The notes below the pieces were generated by a model. That model saw only the letters and a list, made by a program, of their open reading frames with translations, was not told the DNA's origin and searched no databases. Shown in pieces: positions 44,526 to 53,621 of a DNA stretch of 64,000 nt (within the stretch, counting starts at the first letter, position 1; each line of letters begins with the position of its first letter). Source of the stretch: VXOI01 sp965197575 (GTDB lineage Bacteria > Chloroflexota > Dehalococcoidia > Lucifugimonadales > UBA3495); assembly GCA_965197575.1 (NCBI GenBank), contig OZ240214.1, positions 4,526,001 to 4,590,000 on the forward strand. The letters run 5' to 3'. Made by a program: the position numbers and the translations under genes.

Positions 44526-46274
44526 TCACAATTCTCCTTGCCGGTAGCGGTTTACGATGGGCAGGCGACGGTCACGGCCGAAGGCGCGGGGCGTTATCTT
44601 CACCCCCGGCGGTGCTTGGCGGCGCTTGTATTCGTTGCGGTCGACCGCCGTGATCACTTGGCGCACCACGGCCGGATCGAACCCCTGCTCCACCATCTCC
44701 GCATAGCTGCGGTCGTCCTCGACGTAGGCTTTGATCACCGGGTCCAGGTCCTCGTAGGGAGGCAGGCTGTCCTGATCGAGCTGGTCCTCCCGCAGCTCGG
44801 CGCTGGGGGCCTTGTCGATGATTGCTTGGGGGATGACGTGGTCCGGGCCGCCGAAAGTCTCGCCGTGCTCGTTGCGCCAGCGGCACAGGTCGTAGACCGT
44901 CGTCTTGGGTACGTCCTTCAGCACCGCGAATCCGCCGGCCATGTCTCCGTAGAGTGTGGCGTACCCCATTGCCATCTCCGACTTGTTGCCGGTGGTCAGC
45001 ACGATCCAACCGAACTTGTTGGAGATGGTCATCAGCACGTTGCCGCGGGTGCGGGCCTGCACGTTCTCCTCGGCCACGTTGGGCTTCGTGCCCCGGAACC
45101 GCTCCTCCAGCATGTCCGTGAACGCACGGTGGGCAGGCTCGATGGGCACTTCCCATAGCTCGATGCCAAGGTTGTCCGCCAGCGCCTTGGAGTCGCTGAT
45201 GCTGCCCACGGACGAATACCGGGATGGCATGGTGATGCCCACGACGTTGGAGCCTCCCAGTGCGTCGGCGGCGACGGTCGCGGTGAGGGCCGAGTCCACC
45301 CCGCCGGACAGCCCGACCATCGCCCGGCTGAACCCTGTCTTGGTCAAGTAGTCTTTCGTGCCCATCACCAGCGCGTGATAGACTTCCTCCACCTCGCTCA
45401 TGTCGGCGATTTCTCCGGCGGCCTCCAACGGCTCCCGGTTGGCGGACCGGTACCCGGAAACGGACACATGCTTGGGGCGCCCAACCTCGGCAATCAGGCG
45501 GCGGTCGATGACGCGGGCGCTGTCCTGGGCGGGCACGGAGTCGATGTCGAGGTCGGCGATGATGAGCGCTTCTTTGAAGGCCGGCCCCTTCGCCACCGTC
45601 CGGCCATCGGGGTCGCAAACGATGCTGTTGCCGTCGAACACCAGCTCGTCTTGGCCCCCGACGGTGTTCAGGTAGGCCACGTATAGCCGGTGGTCGCCAG
45701 CCCGCGCTGCGATCATGTCCCGCCGGAAAGCGCCTTTCCCGGAATGAAAGGGCGAGGCGTTGATGTTCACGATCAGTTCCGCGCCCGCCTCCCGTTGCAC
45801 CGTGGCCGGCCCCTCGGCGTACCAGATGTCCTCGCAGACGTTCACGCCGATCCGCACCCCGTTTATCTCGTAAACCGGGCAGACTGAGCCTTTCTTGAAG
45901 TAGCGTTCCTCGTCGAACACGCCGTAATTGGGCAGGTAAATCTTGTGATAGGTGTCGATCAGCCGCCCGTCGTATCCAACCGCGGCGGCGTTGGTCAGGT
46001 CGTCGCCCGTCTGCACGTAGCCCAAGATCACGGCGATGCCTTGGGATTGGGCGACCACCTCCTCCATCGCCGCGATATTTTCGGCAACGAACGACTTCTT
46101 GAACAGCAGGTCTTCCGGAGGGTAGCCGGTGGTGGCAAGTTCGGGGAAGGCGACAAGATCAGCCTGGCGCTCCCGGGCCCACCGGAGGTAGTCCGCCATC
46201 TTGGCGGCGTTGCCCCGCAGGTCTCCCACGGTCGGGTTTATCTGGGCCAGCGCTAATCGGAAAGTCCGAGCCAT
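44526..46274 (-). CDS. nadE: Glutamine-dependent NAD+ synthetase
   Basis: 582 residues. N-terminal nitrilase-type glutaminase (FPELATTGYPPEDLLF with Glu, NVCEDIWYAEG with Cys) and C-terminal ATP-pyrophosphatase synthetase domain with GLSGGVDSAL. Turns nicotinic-acid adenine dinucleotide into NAD+. I begin at the ATG at 46274 (MARTFRLALAQINP); a longer reading adds 13 residues. Ends beside short AT-rich repeats. Confidence 0.95.
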   Translation of the reverse strand: MARTFRLALAQINPTVGDLRGNAAKMADYLRWARERQADLVAFPELATTGYPPEDLLFKKSFVAENIAAMEEVVAQSQGIAVILGYVQTGDDLTNAAAVGYDGRLIDTYHKIYLPNYGVFDEERYFKKGSVCPVYEINGVRIGVNVCEDIWYAEGPATVQREAGAELIVNINASPFHSGKGAFRRDMIAARAGDHRLYVAYLNTVGGQDELVFDGNSIVCDPDGRTVAKGPAFKEALIIADLDIDSVPAQDSARVIDRRLIAEVGRPKHVSVSGYRSANREPLEAAGEIADMSEVEEVYHALVMGTKDYLTKTGFSRAMVGLSGGVDSALTATVAADALGGSNVVGITMPSRYSSVGSISDSKALADNLGIELWEVPIEPAHRAFTDMLEERFRGTKPNVAEENVQARTRGNVLMTISNKFGWIVLTTGNKSEMAMGYATLYGDMAGGFAVLKDVPKTTVYDLCRWRNEHGETFGGPDHVIPQAIIDKAPSAELREDQLDQDSLPPYEDLDPVIKAYVEDDRSYAEMVEQGFDPAVVRQVITAVDRNEYKRRQAPPGVKITPRAFGRDRRLPIVNRYRQGEL

Positions 46275-46390
46275 GCTGGTTCGAGTATACATTTCGACGG
46301 GCCAGGTTGTCACCGAATCAGAGCGGGCGGCGGTGGGGCGCTCCTGTTACACTGTTTCGGCCTACCATGCTTTCCAGAGACACAGACTAG

Positions 46391-47710
46391 ATGCGGGCGA
46401 GGCTGGCCCGGCGGCTTCCGTTTTATTACGGATGGGTCATCTTCGCCATGGCATCCCTGCCCAGCTTTGGGGCGCGTCCAGTGGCGTCGGTGGCCGTGCT
46501 CTCGGTATTCATCGTGCCGATGACCGAAGAGTTCGGCTGGTCCCGGGGCTTCCTCTCCGGCGCGGTCAGCTTGGGCGCGGTCTGCGGGTTGATCGTTTCC
46601 CCCGTGTCCGGGGCGCTTATAGACCGTTACGGCTCCAGCGTCATGGTGGCGGGAAGTTCGGTGGTGGTGGGAGTATGCGCCCTGGGGTTGGCGGCGGTCT
46701 CCCCCGGGTGGTCTTTCTACGCCATCTACGTTCCGGGGCGGGCGGCGTTTTCCAGCCCCCTGGAACTGGGCACCTCCACCGCCGTGAGCAACTGGTTCCT
46801 GCGCCGTCGGCCCATGGCCCTGGCCTGGTTCAACGCCCTGCAGGGTATTGGCCTAGCGTTAGTCCCGCTGGCGGCGGCGGTCATAATCGGCGGCTGGGAC
46901 TGGCGCGTCGCCTGGGTCTGCCTGGGCGTGTTCACCCTGGCCACCGGCATCGGACCACCCTTGCTGCTCATGGCCCGGCGTCCCGAAGACATGGGGCTGG
47001 AGCCCGACCCGGCCCCGGAGCCCGGCCCAACCCCCGTCCGGCAGGCTGCTCCCGGCAACTTCGAGGCGGGGAGTTCCGCAATCTGGAGCGAGACCAACTA
47101 CACTGTCCGCGAGGCCCTGGGCACACCGGCCTTCTGGATTCTGGCCTTCTTCTCCATGGTCGGGTTCATGGTTCAAGCCGGAGTAAGCCTGCACCAAGTT
47201 CCCCACTACATCGGCGAAGGCGTGCAGCCTCACCTGGCGGCCCTCACCGCCACCTCCTTCGCCGTGGGGCAAATCCCTGGCGGGCTCTTCTGGTCCATGT
47301 TTGCCGCCGGCTTGCCTGGCGTCGGTGGGTCGGCGGGGGGCCGCCGGGCGCCGGTGCGGGCGCTGTTGTCTTTTTCGGCGCTCACGGTGGCCGCCGGCTC
47401 CGTCTGGACCGGCTATAGCCATACGCTGGCTTGGGGCATCGCCGCGGGATTCGTTCTGGGCATTGGCGTGGGCGGTCTGCACACGCTGCTGCGGCTGGCC
47501 TGGGCCGACTATTACGGACGCCTACACTTGGGAAGCATCCGCGGGCTCACCCTTCCGGCGCAAATCGGGGGGCAGGCCATCGGCCCGGTGGTGGCCGGGT
47601 TCATGTACGACTCCACCGGCGGCTACCGGGAGCCCTTCTTCATCTTCGGAGTGGCGGTGAGTCTGGCCGCCGTGTTGGTGCTGGCTGCCGCGCCGCCCAG
47701 GAGAAATTAG
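46391..47710 (+). CDS. MFS transporter, oxalate/monocarboxylate-like
   Basis: 439 residues, about twelve hydrophobic segments. FYYGWVIFAMASLPSFGA at the N-terminus, EEFGWSRGFLSGAVSLG and GALIDRYGS (motif A region) resemble the OFA/monocarboxylate porter branch of the MFS. A charged loop (about 200-235) splits the halves. Substrate unknown; a carboxylate is likely. Diverges from nadE; ends in an AT-rich repeat. Confidence 0.88.
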   Translation: MRARLARRLPFYYGWVIFAMASLPSFGARPVASVAVLSVFIVPMTEEFGWSRGFLSGAVSLGAVCGLIVSPVSGALIDRYGSSVMVAGSSVVVGVCALGLAAVSPGWSFYAIYVPGRAAFSSPLELGTSTAVSNWFLRRRPMALAWFNALQGIGLALVPLAAAVIIGGWDWRVAWVCLGVFTLATGIGPPLLLMARRPEDMGLEPDPAPEPGPTPVRQAAPGNFEAGSSAIWSETNYTVREALGTPAFWILAFFSMVGFMVQAGVSLHQVPHYIGEGVQPHLAALTATSFAVGQIPGGLFWSMFAAGLPGVGGSAGGRRAPVRALLSFSALTVAAGSVWTGYSHTLAWGIAAGFVLGIGVGGLHTLLRLAWADYYGRLHLGSIRGLTLPAQIGGQAIGPVVAGFMYDSTGGYREPFFIFGVAVSLAAVLVLAAAPPRRN

Positions 47711-47752
47711 GAATAGTGAATTGGGAACGGCAAACTCCTGACTTACCATTTC

Positions 47753-48400
47753 CTATTCGCTATTCTCAATTCCAAGTTCACCCTTGCGGCTGGTGACGGC
47801 GAACATGGGGTCGCCGGGCGGGCTGTCGGCGGGGTTCAGGAGCGTGCCCTGTATGTCCTCGAAATTCCCGGCGGCTTCCATGTACGTCCCCACCAGGTCT
47901 ACCCGGCCCCGGTCGGAGGACACGCGCCAGATGCGGACCGCCTTCGTCGGGAACATCCGGTTGGAAAAGCTGACGATGAACACGCCCCCGGACTTCAGAA
48001 TCCGGTTTACTTCCTGGAACGTTTCAACCGGGTGGGTCAGGTATTGGGCCGACACGGTGATGAGCACGGCGTCGAACGTGTCGTCCTCGAAGGGCAGGGC
48101 CAGGTCCTCGTTCACGTTGTGGACCACCGCCTCGTCGAGGTCGAAGTTGTCCTGCATCTCTTCCAGGTTGAGTCCCAGACCGACCATGCGCTCCTTGGGA
48201 TGGCCCTCGGGCCAATGCGAGCGCCAACTGCTCATCAGGTCCAACACCACCGAGTTTGGCGGCACCATCTCTTGGAAGAACCGTCCGATTGCGGCGATTG
48301 CGCCGTCGTCGATGTGGACCACCTTGCGGGGCTGGAGGTAAAACAGCCGGTCGTCTGCGTTGTCCTCCCTCTCGAAGTACTGGGGCGAAAACTCGGTCAC
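47753..48400 (-). CDS. Class I SAM-dependent methyltransferase
   Basis: 215 residues. VVLDLMSSWRSHWP is motif I, with Ser-Ser-Trp in place of the usual Gly-rich loop, then VGLGLNLEEM, NEDLALPFEDDTFDAVLITVSAQYL and EVNRILKSGGVFIVSFSNR, as in the Methyltransf_11 family. The GTG at 48400 is chosen (VTEFSPQYFERED) because GGGAGG lies eight bases upstream. Substrate unknown. Confidence 0.85.
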   Translation of the reverse strand: MTEFSPQYFEREDNADDRLFYLQPRKVVHIDDGAIAAIGRFFQEMVPPNSVVLDLMSSWRSHWPEGHPKERMVGLGLNLEEMQDNFDLDEAVVHNVNEDLALPFEDDTFDAVLITVSAQYLTHPVETFQEVNRILKSGGVFIVSFSNRMFPTKAVRIWRVSSDRGRVDLVGTYMEAAGNFEDIQGTLLNPADSPPGDPMFAVTSRKGELGIENSE

Positions 48401-48545
48401 GGCCGCAACCTCCCGCTTGGTGAATACGAAACTCGACTGCCGGATTTTACCACCCTCCGGCCCAGTTTGGGGCGGCGGGAAAGCTGGTGGGCAGGCACGG
48501 CAGCGAGTAAAATCCCTTCCATTCGGGTCGAGGTCTGGCAGGTAG

Positions 48546-49649
48546 ATGACACAGCAAGAAGCGCGCACTGGGCATCCTTATTTCATGTACGAGGCCATCA
48601 TGGAGCAGCCGGCAGCTATGGAGGCGGTGCTGGGCAAGCTGTCGGCCCGAGTGCCGGCGGTGGCCGCCGAGCTGGCCCGCAAGCGCAGGGTCTACATCGT
48701 GGGCATCGGCACTTCCTGGCACGCGGCGCTGGTGGCGGGGCACTGGTTTCGGAAGTTCGCCGGGTCTGGGCCGGTTATCGAGGCGACGCACTCCTTCGAG
48801 TTCTGCGCCTACCCGCCGGACCTGAGCAGCGACGACGCTGTAATCGTGATCAGCCACCGGGGCACCAAGACCTATTCCTTCCTCGCCCTGGAAATGGCCA
48901 AGAGTCATGGGGCCTACACCGTAGCCATCACCTCGACCGACCCCGGGCCTCGGATAACTGTCGCCGACGCACAGCTCAACACCGTGCGCCAGGAACGGTC
49001 GGCAGCCTTCACCGTCAGCTACACCGCGGCTCTGACGGCGTTGGGAATGCTGGCCGCGGCGATGGGCGCGCTGACCGGCCAGGGCGACGACGCGGCGCAG
49101 CTCAGGGCCAGCCTGGATGAAGCGCCCAAAGCCGCGTCCCAAGTCTTGGCCCGACGGGACGAGGTGGAGGATGCGGCGGGCCGGTTCCAAAGCCGGGAGA
49201 GGTTCATCTGCGCCGGGTGGGGCCCCAACACCGCCAATGCCTACGAGGTGGCGCTGAAGATCAAGGAAACCAGCGCCTGCGATAGCGAGGGGCTGCAAAT
49301 CGAGCAGCTTCTCCACGGCCCGTTCTGCTCAGTGGACGACAAATGCCTGGTCACGCTGATCGCCCCGCTCGGTGCGGGCTACGAACGGGCCATGAACGTG
49401 GCCCGGGCTTCCGGGGAGGTCGGTGCGCCCGTCTGGGGCTTGGTGCAGGAGGGCGACGCCGCGCTGTCCGGCCTAACGACGCAGAGCTTCGCCATGCCGA
49501 CGGTCCCGGAGTTCTGGAGCCCGCTGGTCTACGTCCTGCCGTTGCAGTTGTTCACCTACTACCTGGCTGTGGCCCGCGACGCCCACCCGGACCTGTTCCA
49601 GCAGAACAATCCCCGGCAGGCGGCGGCCCGTCGGCACTACGAGCTTTGA
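48546..49649 (+). CDS. SIS-domain sugar isomerase/deglycase-like protein
   Basis: 367 residues, two SIS domains (about 30-180 and 190-340) without the glutaminase domain. GIGTSWHAALVAGHWFRKF and the segment YEVALKIKETSACDSEGLQIEQLLHGP correspond to GlmS motifs, but the His that opens fructose-6-phosphate in GlmS (in YIHAE) is replaced (ACDSE), so it is not GlmS itself; a ketosamine deglycase or glucosamine-6-phosphate deaminase of the GlmD/FrlB type fits. Next gene follows after 22 bases. Confidence 0.8.
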   Translation: MTQQEARTGHPYFMYEAIMEQPAAMEAVLGKLSARVPAVAAELARKRRVYIVGIGTSWHAALVAGHWFRKFAGSGPVIEATHSFEFCAYPPDLSSDDAVIVISHRGTKTYSFLALEMAKSHGAYTVAITSTDPGPRITVADAQLNTVRQERSAAFTVSYTAALTALGMLAAAMGALTGQGDDAAQLRASLDEAPKAASQVLARRDEVEDAAGRFQSRERFICAGWGPNTANAYEVALKIKETSACDSEGLQIEQLLHGPFCSVDDKCLVTLIAPLGAGYERAMNVARASGEVGAPVWGLVQEGDAALSGLTTQSFAMPTVPEFWSPLVYVLPLQLFTYYLAVARDAHPDLFQQNNPRQAAARRHYEL

Positions 49650-49671
49650 TTCGCACGAAAAGGAGTAACCG

Positions 49672-50043
49672 ATGTCTTCCGACAACGCACAGGAATTCCT
49701 GGAGCACACCGCCCAAAACCGGGGCTACACCCTGGAAATGCACCGGATAATGGCCAACGTGGACCTGGAGTGGGCGCAGAAGTACAACCAGTTCATTGAG
49801 GCCACCTACACTGGTGAACGCACCCTGGACCGCAAGACCAAGGAACTGCTACAGGTGGCGGTGGAAGCCGCGCTGCGGGCGGACGTGGAGCAGATCCAGG
49901 CCCACGTGAGAGTGGCGCTGCGAGAGGGCGCCACCCCCACGGAGATACTGGAGGCCCTGCAATGCGTGATCATGCCGATGGGGGCGCTGGCCTTCCGCCG
50001 CGGCCTCCAAGCCTGGGCCGCGGAGACTGGCAACAGCGTTTAG
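49672..50043 (+). CDS. Carboxymuconolactone decarboxylase-like protein (Cys-less)
   Basis: 123 residues. Helical CMD fold: RTLDRKTKELLQVAVEAALRADVEQIQAHVRVALREGATPTEILEALQCVIMPMGALAF. The Cys pair before the conserved His (QIQAH) is missing, so a redox role is unlikely. AAAGGAG lies seven bases before the ATG. Cotranscribed with the SIS-domain gene. Confidence 0.85.
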   Translation: MSSDNAQEFLEHTAQNRGYTLEMHRIMANVDLEWAQKYNQFIEATYTGERTLDRKTKELLQVAVEAALRADVEQIQAHVRVALREGATPTEILEALQCVIMPMGALAFRRGLQAWAAETGNSV

Positions 50044-50106
50044 CCGCGCTGCCGGGGTTCACCGCAGAGGGCGCAGAGGATTTTTGGGGCGTTCTCGCGG
50101 CGGCGG

Positions 50107-50889
50107 CTATTTCTGCCAGTTGACCTTGTTGGTTAGGGTGCCGATGTCGCTGATCTCGATCTCGCAAACGTCGCCGTCTACCATGTTCTCGGTGGCGCCT
50201 TCGGTGCCCATCCAGAGGATGTCTCCGGGGACCAGGGTCAGGTACTTGCTCATCTCGCTGATGTAGGTGCGGACGCCGAAGAGGGCGGTGGCGACATCGT
50301 ACTCGCCGACGACTCCGCCGTTGACCCGGATCGTCACGTGCAGGTCGTCGGGGTTGAGGTCGGTCACGATCCAGGGTCCCATCGGCTTGAAGGTGTCGGT
50401 GTTCTTGGCCCGCCACATGGTGCGGTCGCCCCGTTGCCAGGTGCGCTCGCTAACGTCGTTGCCGATGGTGTAGCCGAGAACATAGTCCAGCGCCTCTTCC
50501 TCGGATACGTTGCGGCAGGTCTTGCCGATGACGGCCACCAACTCCCCTTCGTACTGCAACTGCTCGGTGGCGTCGGCGGGCACGATGATGTCATGGCCGT
50601 CCGGCACTAAGGCGTTGACGGCCCGGTAGCCAACATCAGCCTTCTTGGGCAGGTCTGGTTCCTGCCCGCGCATGTGAGCGGCCCAAGTCACGTGCTCCGG
50701 GTAGTTGATGCCTGCGGCGTAGAACGTGGGCGGAACGACCGGGACTTCCAGTTGCACCGAGCCAAGTTGGTGGGTCTTGGAAGTCTTGGTGTAGCCGTCG
50801 AAGGGGCTGCCCTCGACCGCGGTTACCGTATCGCCTTCGATGATGCCGTAGGCGGTTGACCCGCCGGCAGTAAATCTGCACCACTTCAT
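50107..50889 (-). CDS. Fumarylacetoacetate hydrolase-family protein
   Basis: 260 residues. FAH fold: the metal-binding Glu and Asp lie in YEGELVAVIGKTCRNVS and DYVLGYTIGNDVSERTW, with MGPWIVTDLNP and VPGDILWMGTEGATENM further on. Members hydrolyse or decarboxylate keto-acids in aromatic catabolism. The ATG at 50889 gives MKWCRFTAGG, preceded by GAGGTGG. Confidence 0.92.
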   Translation of the reverse strand: MKWCRFTAGGSTAYGIIEGDTVTAVEGSPFDGYTKTSKTHQLGSVQLEVPVVPPTFYAAGINYPEHVTWAAHMRGQEPDLPKKADVGYRAVNALVPDGHDIIVPADATEQLQYEGELVAVIGKTCRNVSEEEALDYVLGYTIGNDVSERTWQRGDRTMWRAKNTDTFKPMGPWIVTDLNPDDLHVTIRVNGGVVGEYDVATALFGVRTYISEMSKYLTLVPGDILWMGTEGATENMVDGDVCEIEISDIGTLTNKVNWQK

Positions 50890-51015
50890 GTTGACCACCT
50901 CGTTTGAATTTAGAATTTGGAGTGCTGAGTTAGGAAATTCTGGCACCCGTCCCCAGCCGGGTCAAGGGCCGTCGGCGTACAGGCCAGGGTCTTTTCATTC
51001 TCCCTCTCCTCGAGG

Positions 51016-51096
51016 GAGAGGGCTGGGGTGAGGGGGTAAGACTTCGCATCAACGATTGCTTCCTGCGCGGGGACGCCCTCACCCTAACCCTCTCCC
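51016..51096. repeat. 81-bp direct repeat, copy 1
   Basis: Begins GAGAGGGCTGGGGTGAGG and ends CTAACCCTCTCCC, itself an inverted pair. Differs at two positions from copy 2 (51470-51550). Confidence 0.9.
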
Positions 51097-51469
51097 AGAG
51101 GGAGAGGGGACAATTGAAAGACCCTGCTCCCTCAAAGGAGAGGGGGTTTTCCGAGAATAGAAAGACCTTGGGCGTACCGGCAGGGCCTTTCGATTCTCCG
51201 GGCAACCGGGGTGGCCTGCTCGTGGCGAGCTCCTCGAACCATGAGGGGACGGCCCTTCGGCAAGCCTGTCTTGAGCCGGCCGGAAGACTCAGGGCCTGCC
51301 GGGGACGGACGGGGCAGCGTTTCTCTCCAAGCGATTTGCCCTCACGCCGGGGGACGGTTTAACCGCAGGCCGGACAGAAGGCATAGGGTAACTCCATGCC
51401 TCCAGTGCGCTCCGCGGCTATTCTTGCCGGGGTGAGAGCATATAGCCCGGCGCCTCACTCGGAGCAGAG

Positions 51470-51550
51470 GAGAGGGCTGGGGTGAGGGGGTAAGACTTCG
51501 CATCAACGACTGTTTCCTGCGCGGGGACGCCCTCACCCTAACCCTCTCCC
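51470..51550. repeat. 81-bp direct repeat, copy 2
   Basis: Second copy, 454 bases downstream; centre reads AACGACTGTTTCC where copy 1 has AACGATTGCTTCC. Confidence 0.9.
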
Positions 51551-51804
51551 TCAGGGAGAGGGGACTTTCCCCGAGAATGAAAAGGCCGGGCATTCCCCCA
51601 CCGGCCAATGGACCAGGGTCTTTCGGTCCTTGTCGGCTACCGGGAGTTCGTTCGTGGTGAGCCTGTCGGACCAGGAACGAACGGCCGTTCGACAGGCTCA
51701 TGGCGAACGAGAGAAATCGGCATCAGGCGGAGAACCGAAAGACCCTGGCGTACAGGCGGGCAGTGGTAGAATTCACCCACCAATAATCGAGAGTGAGGGG
51801 CCGT

Positions 51805-52575
51805 ATGCGACTCGAAGGAAAAGTTGCCTTGATCACCGGGGCCAGCCGGAACATCGGCAGGGAAGTTGCCCTGACCTTCGCCCGGGAAGGGGCCGATCTC
51901 ATCCTGAACACCCGCAGCAGCGAAGCCGAGTTGGAAGCGGTCGCCGCCCAATGCCGGGAGTTGGGAGTCCGGGCCGAAAGCGCGGTCTGCGACGTGGCCG
52001 ACGCCGACGCCGTTTATGGCATGGTTTCCGGCGGCATCGAGGCCCTGGGCAAGATCGACGTTCTCGTCTCCAACGTGGCCATCCGGCCCCACAAGCCGAT
52101 ACTGGAGGTGTCCGACGAGGAGTGGCGGAACGTCATGGACGTCAACCTCTCGTCGGCGTTCTACCTGTGCAAGGCGGTGCTGCCGGGGATGCTGGAGCGG
52201 CGCAACGGCAGCATCATCGCGCTGGGCGGGCAGTCGTCGGTTACGGGGCGTCCCGACACCACGGCAGTCACCGCCTCCAAGACGGGCCTGCTGGGGCTGA
52301 TTCGCTCCATCGCCGCCGAGGTCGCGCCCTACAACGTGCGGGCCAACATGGTGAACCCCGGCTCCACCGACACCTCCCGCGCCCACCCGGAATGGTACCC
52401 GGAGTTCCAGGGGGAAACGACCCGTGGGTCGAGCGACCACCTGAAAGGCCTGCCCATGGGCCGTCAAGCCACGGTGCAGGACATCGCCAACGCTTGTCTC
52501 TTCTTCGCCTCCGACGAATCGGCCTACATCACCGGCGACCGGCTGAACGTGATGGGAGGGCGGTACATCGTCTAG
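51805..52575 (+). CDS. SDR-family protein lacking the catalytic Tyr
   Basis: 256 residues. Rossmann fold: TGASRNIGRE (11-20), VCDVADADA, LVSNVAI in place of NNAG, and the end ITGDRLNVMGGRYIV. The catalytic Y-x-x-x-K reads VTASK (155-159): Lys159 stays, Tyr is Val; the Ser that stands 13 residues before Tyr falls on Gly142. So it is probably not a normal oxidoreductase. ATG at 51805 follows GAGGGGCCGT; a GTG at 51793 is possible. Confidence 0.88.
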   Translation: MRLEGKVALITGASRNIGREVALTFAREGADLILNTRSSEAELEAVAAQCRELGVRAESAVCDVADADAVYGMVSGGIEALGKIDVLVSNVAIRPHKPILEVSDEEWRNVMDVNLSSAFYLCKAVLPGMLERRNGSIIALGGQSSVTGRPDTTAVTASKTGLLGLIRSIAAEVAPYNVRANMVNPGSTDTSRAHPEWYPEFQGETTRGSSDHLKGLPMGRQATVQDIANACLFFASDESAYITGDRLNVMGGRYIV

Positions 52576-52594
52576 GAGCCGTGTCCAAGAGCGG

Positions 52595-53602
52595 TCAGCC
52601 GTCCAGTTGCCGCCAGGACGCGGCCGCAGCGCCCAGCATCCCGGCGTTGTATCCGAGGCCGGAGGCGACGAGGCGGAAGTCCTTGTGAAGCTCGCTCATC
52701 GAGCGGTCGAGGATGCCTTGGCGGATGCGGGGGAGCGCCCCCAGCGCGGCCAGCCCCTCGGTAACGCCGCCCCCCAAGACGATCATGTCCGGGTTGAACA
52801 GGTGCAGGGCGTTGGTGAGGCCGATAGACAGCCCGCGCAGGGCCCGCGAGAGCACTTCCTGTCCCAGCGCGTCGCCGCGCCCGGCGGCCTCGAAGACCAT
52901 GACTGAGGTTAGCGTCTCCGGGTCGGCGGCGGCCAGGTCAGAACTCTCGTAGCCGCCTCCGGCCAACAACCCACGGGCGGCCCTGGCGATGGCGGTGCCC
53001 GAGGCTGCGGCCTCCAGGCACCCTCGGTTGCCGCAGTTGCATTGGGGAGCGTCGCCGCTGGAGTCGACCGTGGTATGGCCCACCTCGGCGGTGAGGCCGT
53101 TCGCGCCCAAGAAGAGCCTGCCCCGCTCCACGACACCCCCGCCGATGCCGGTGCTGACCGTCACGTAGAAAAGCGTCTTCACCGGACTACCCTGCTCCGC
53201 CGCTTCCTTGCCCGCCCCGTAGTAGAACTCGCCCAAGGCGGCGAAGTTGGCGTCGTTGCCGATCACCACCGGGAGGCCGAAGTCGCGCTCCCACTCCGCC
53301 TTGAGCGACACGCCGTCCAGGCTAGCAAGGTTGGGCGGCTGGTAGAGGACGCCGCTTTCGGGTTCGACCGGACCGGCCACCGCGACGCCAATTCCAACCG
53401 CCCCGCCCCGTCCGTCGTCTCTGGCCGCTCGAATAGCGTCGCCGAGCACTTCCCCGGCCAGACTCAGGTAGTCGGCCTGTGTTCCGCCTTGGGGATTGGC
53501 CTCCCGTCGCTGCCAAAGCGCCTCTCCTTGCCGGTCGATGAGGGCCGCCCGAAACCAGGTGCCGCCCCAGTCTACTGCCACGATTGACTGCTCTTCCGCC
53601 AT
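52595..53602 (-). CDS. ROK-family sugar kinase
   Basis: 335 residues. ATP-binding DWGGTWFRAAL near residue 10, GVAVAGPVEP, NDANFAALGE with the catalytic Asp, GTGIGGGVV and the zinc motif CNCGNRGCLE (about 185). Glucokinase or N-acetylhexosamine kinase; the residues that pick between them are not decisive. Next in the run after tlpA, 19 bases away. Confidence 0.92.
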   Translation of the reverse strand: MAEEQSIVAVDWGGTWFRAALIDRQGEALWQRREANPQGGTQADYLSLAGEVLGDAIRAARDDGRGGAVGIGVAVAGPVEPESGVLYQPPNLASLDGVSLKAEWERDFGLPVVIGNDANFAALGEFYYGAGKEAAEQGSPVKTLFYVTVSTGIGGGVVERGRLFLGANGLTAEVGHTTVDSSGDAPQCNCGNRGCLEAAASGTAIARAARGLLAGGGYESSDLAAADPETLTSVMVFEAAGRGDALGQEVLSRALRGLSIGLTNALHLFNPDMIVLGGGVTEGLAALGALPRIRQGILDRSMSELHKDFRLVASGLGYNAGMLGAAAASWRQLDG

Positions 53603-53621
53603 ACTCAGCCTCGTTTCGTCC

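Larger units (their letters stand above)
50890..51804. repeat. Repeat mosaic of MITE-like and palindromic elements
   Basis: About 0.9 kb with no gene. Holds two related inverted-end elements (50985-51126 with CAGGGTCTTTTCATTC / CAATTGAAAGACCCTG; 51614-51747 with CAGGGTCTTTCGGT / ACCGAAAGACCCTG), an 81-bp direct repeat at 51016-51096 and 51470-51550 (two mismatches) framed by GAGAGGGCTGGGGTGAGG and CCCTCACCCTAACCCTCTCC, and stretches like GTGAGCCTGTCGGACCAGGAACG / CGTTCGACAGGCTC. These match the style of dispersed repeats between genes, not of coding DNA. Confidence 0.85.

Noticed and set aside
46201..47418. 405-residue plus-strand frame over the MFS gene
   Set aside because: Shadow of the transporter in another frame, Gly/Arg-rich with no membrane segments.
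48546..49649. Second glmS
   Set aside because: No glutaminase domain and no isomerase His; length is about half.
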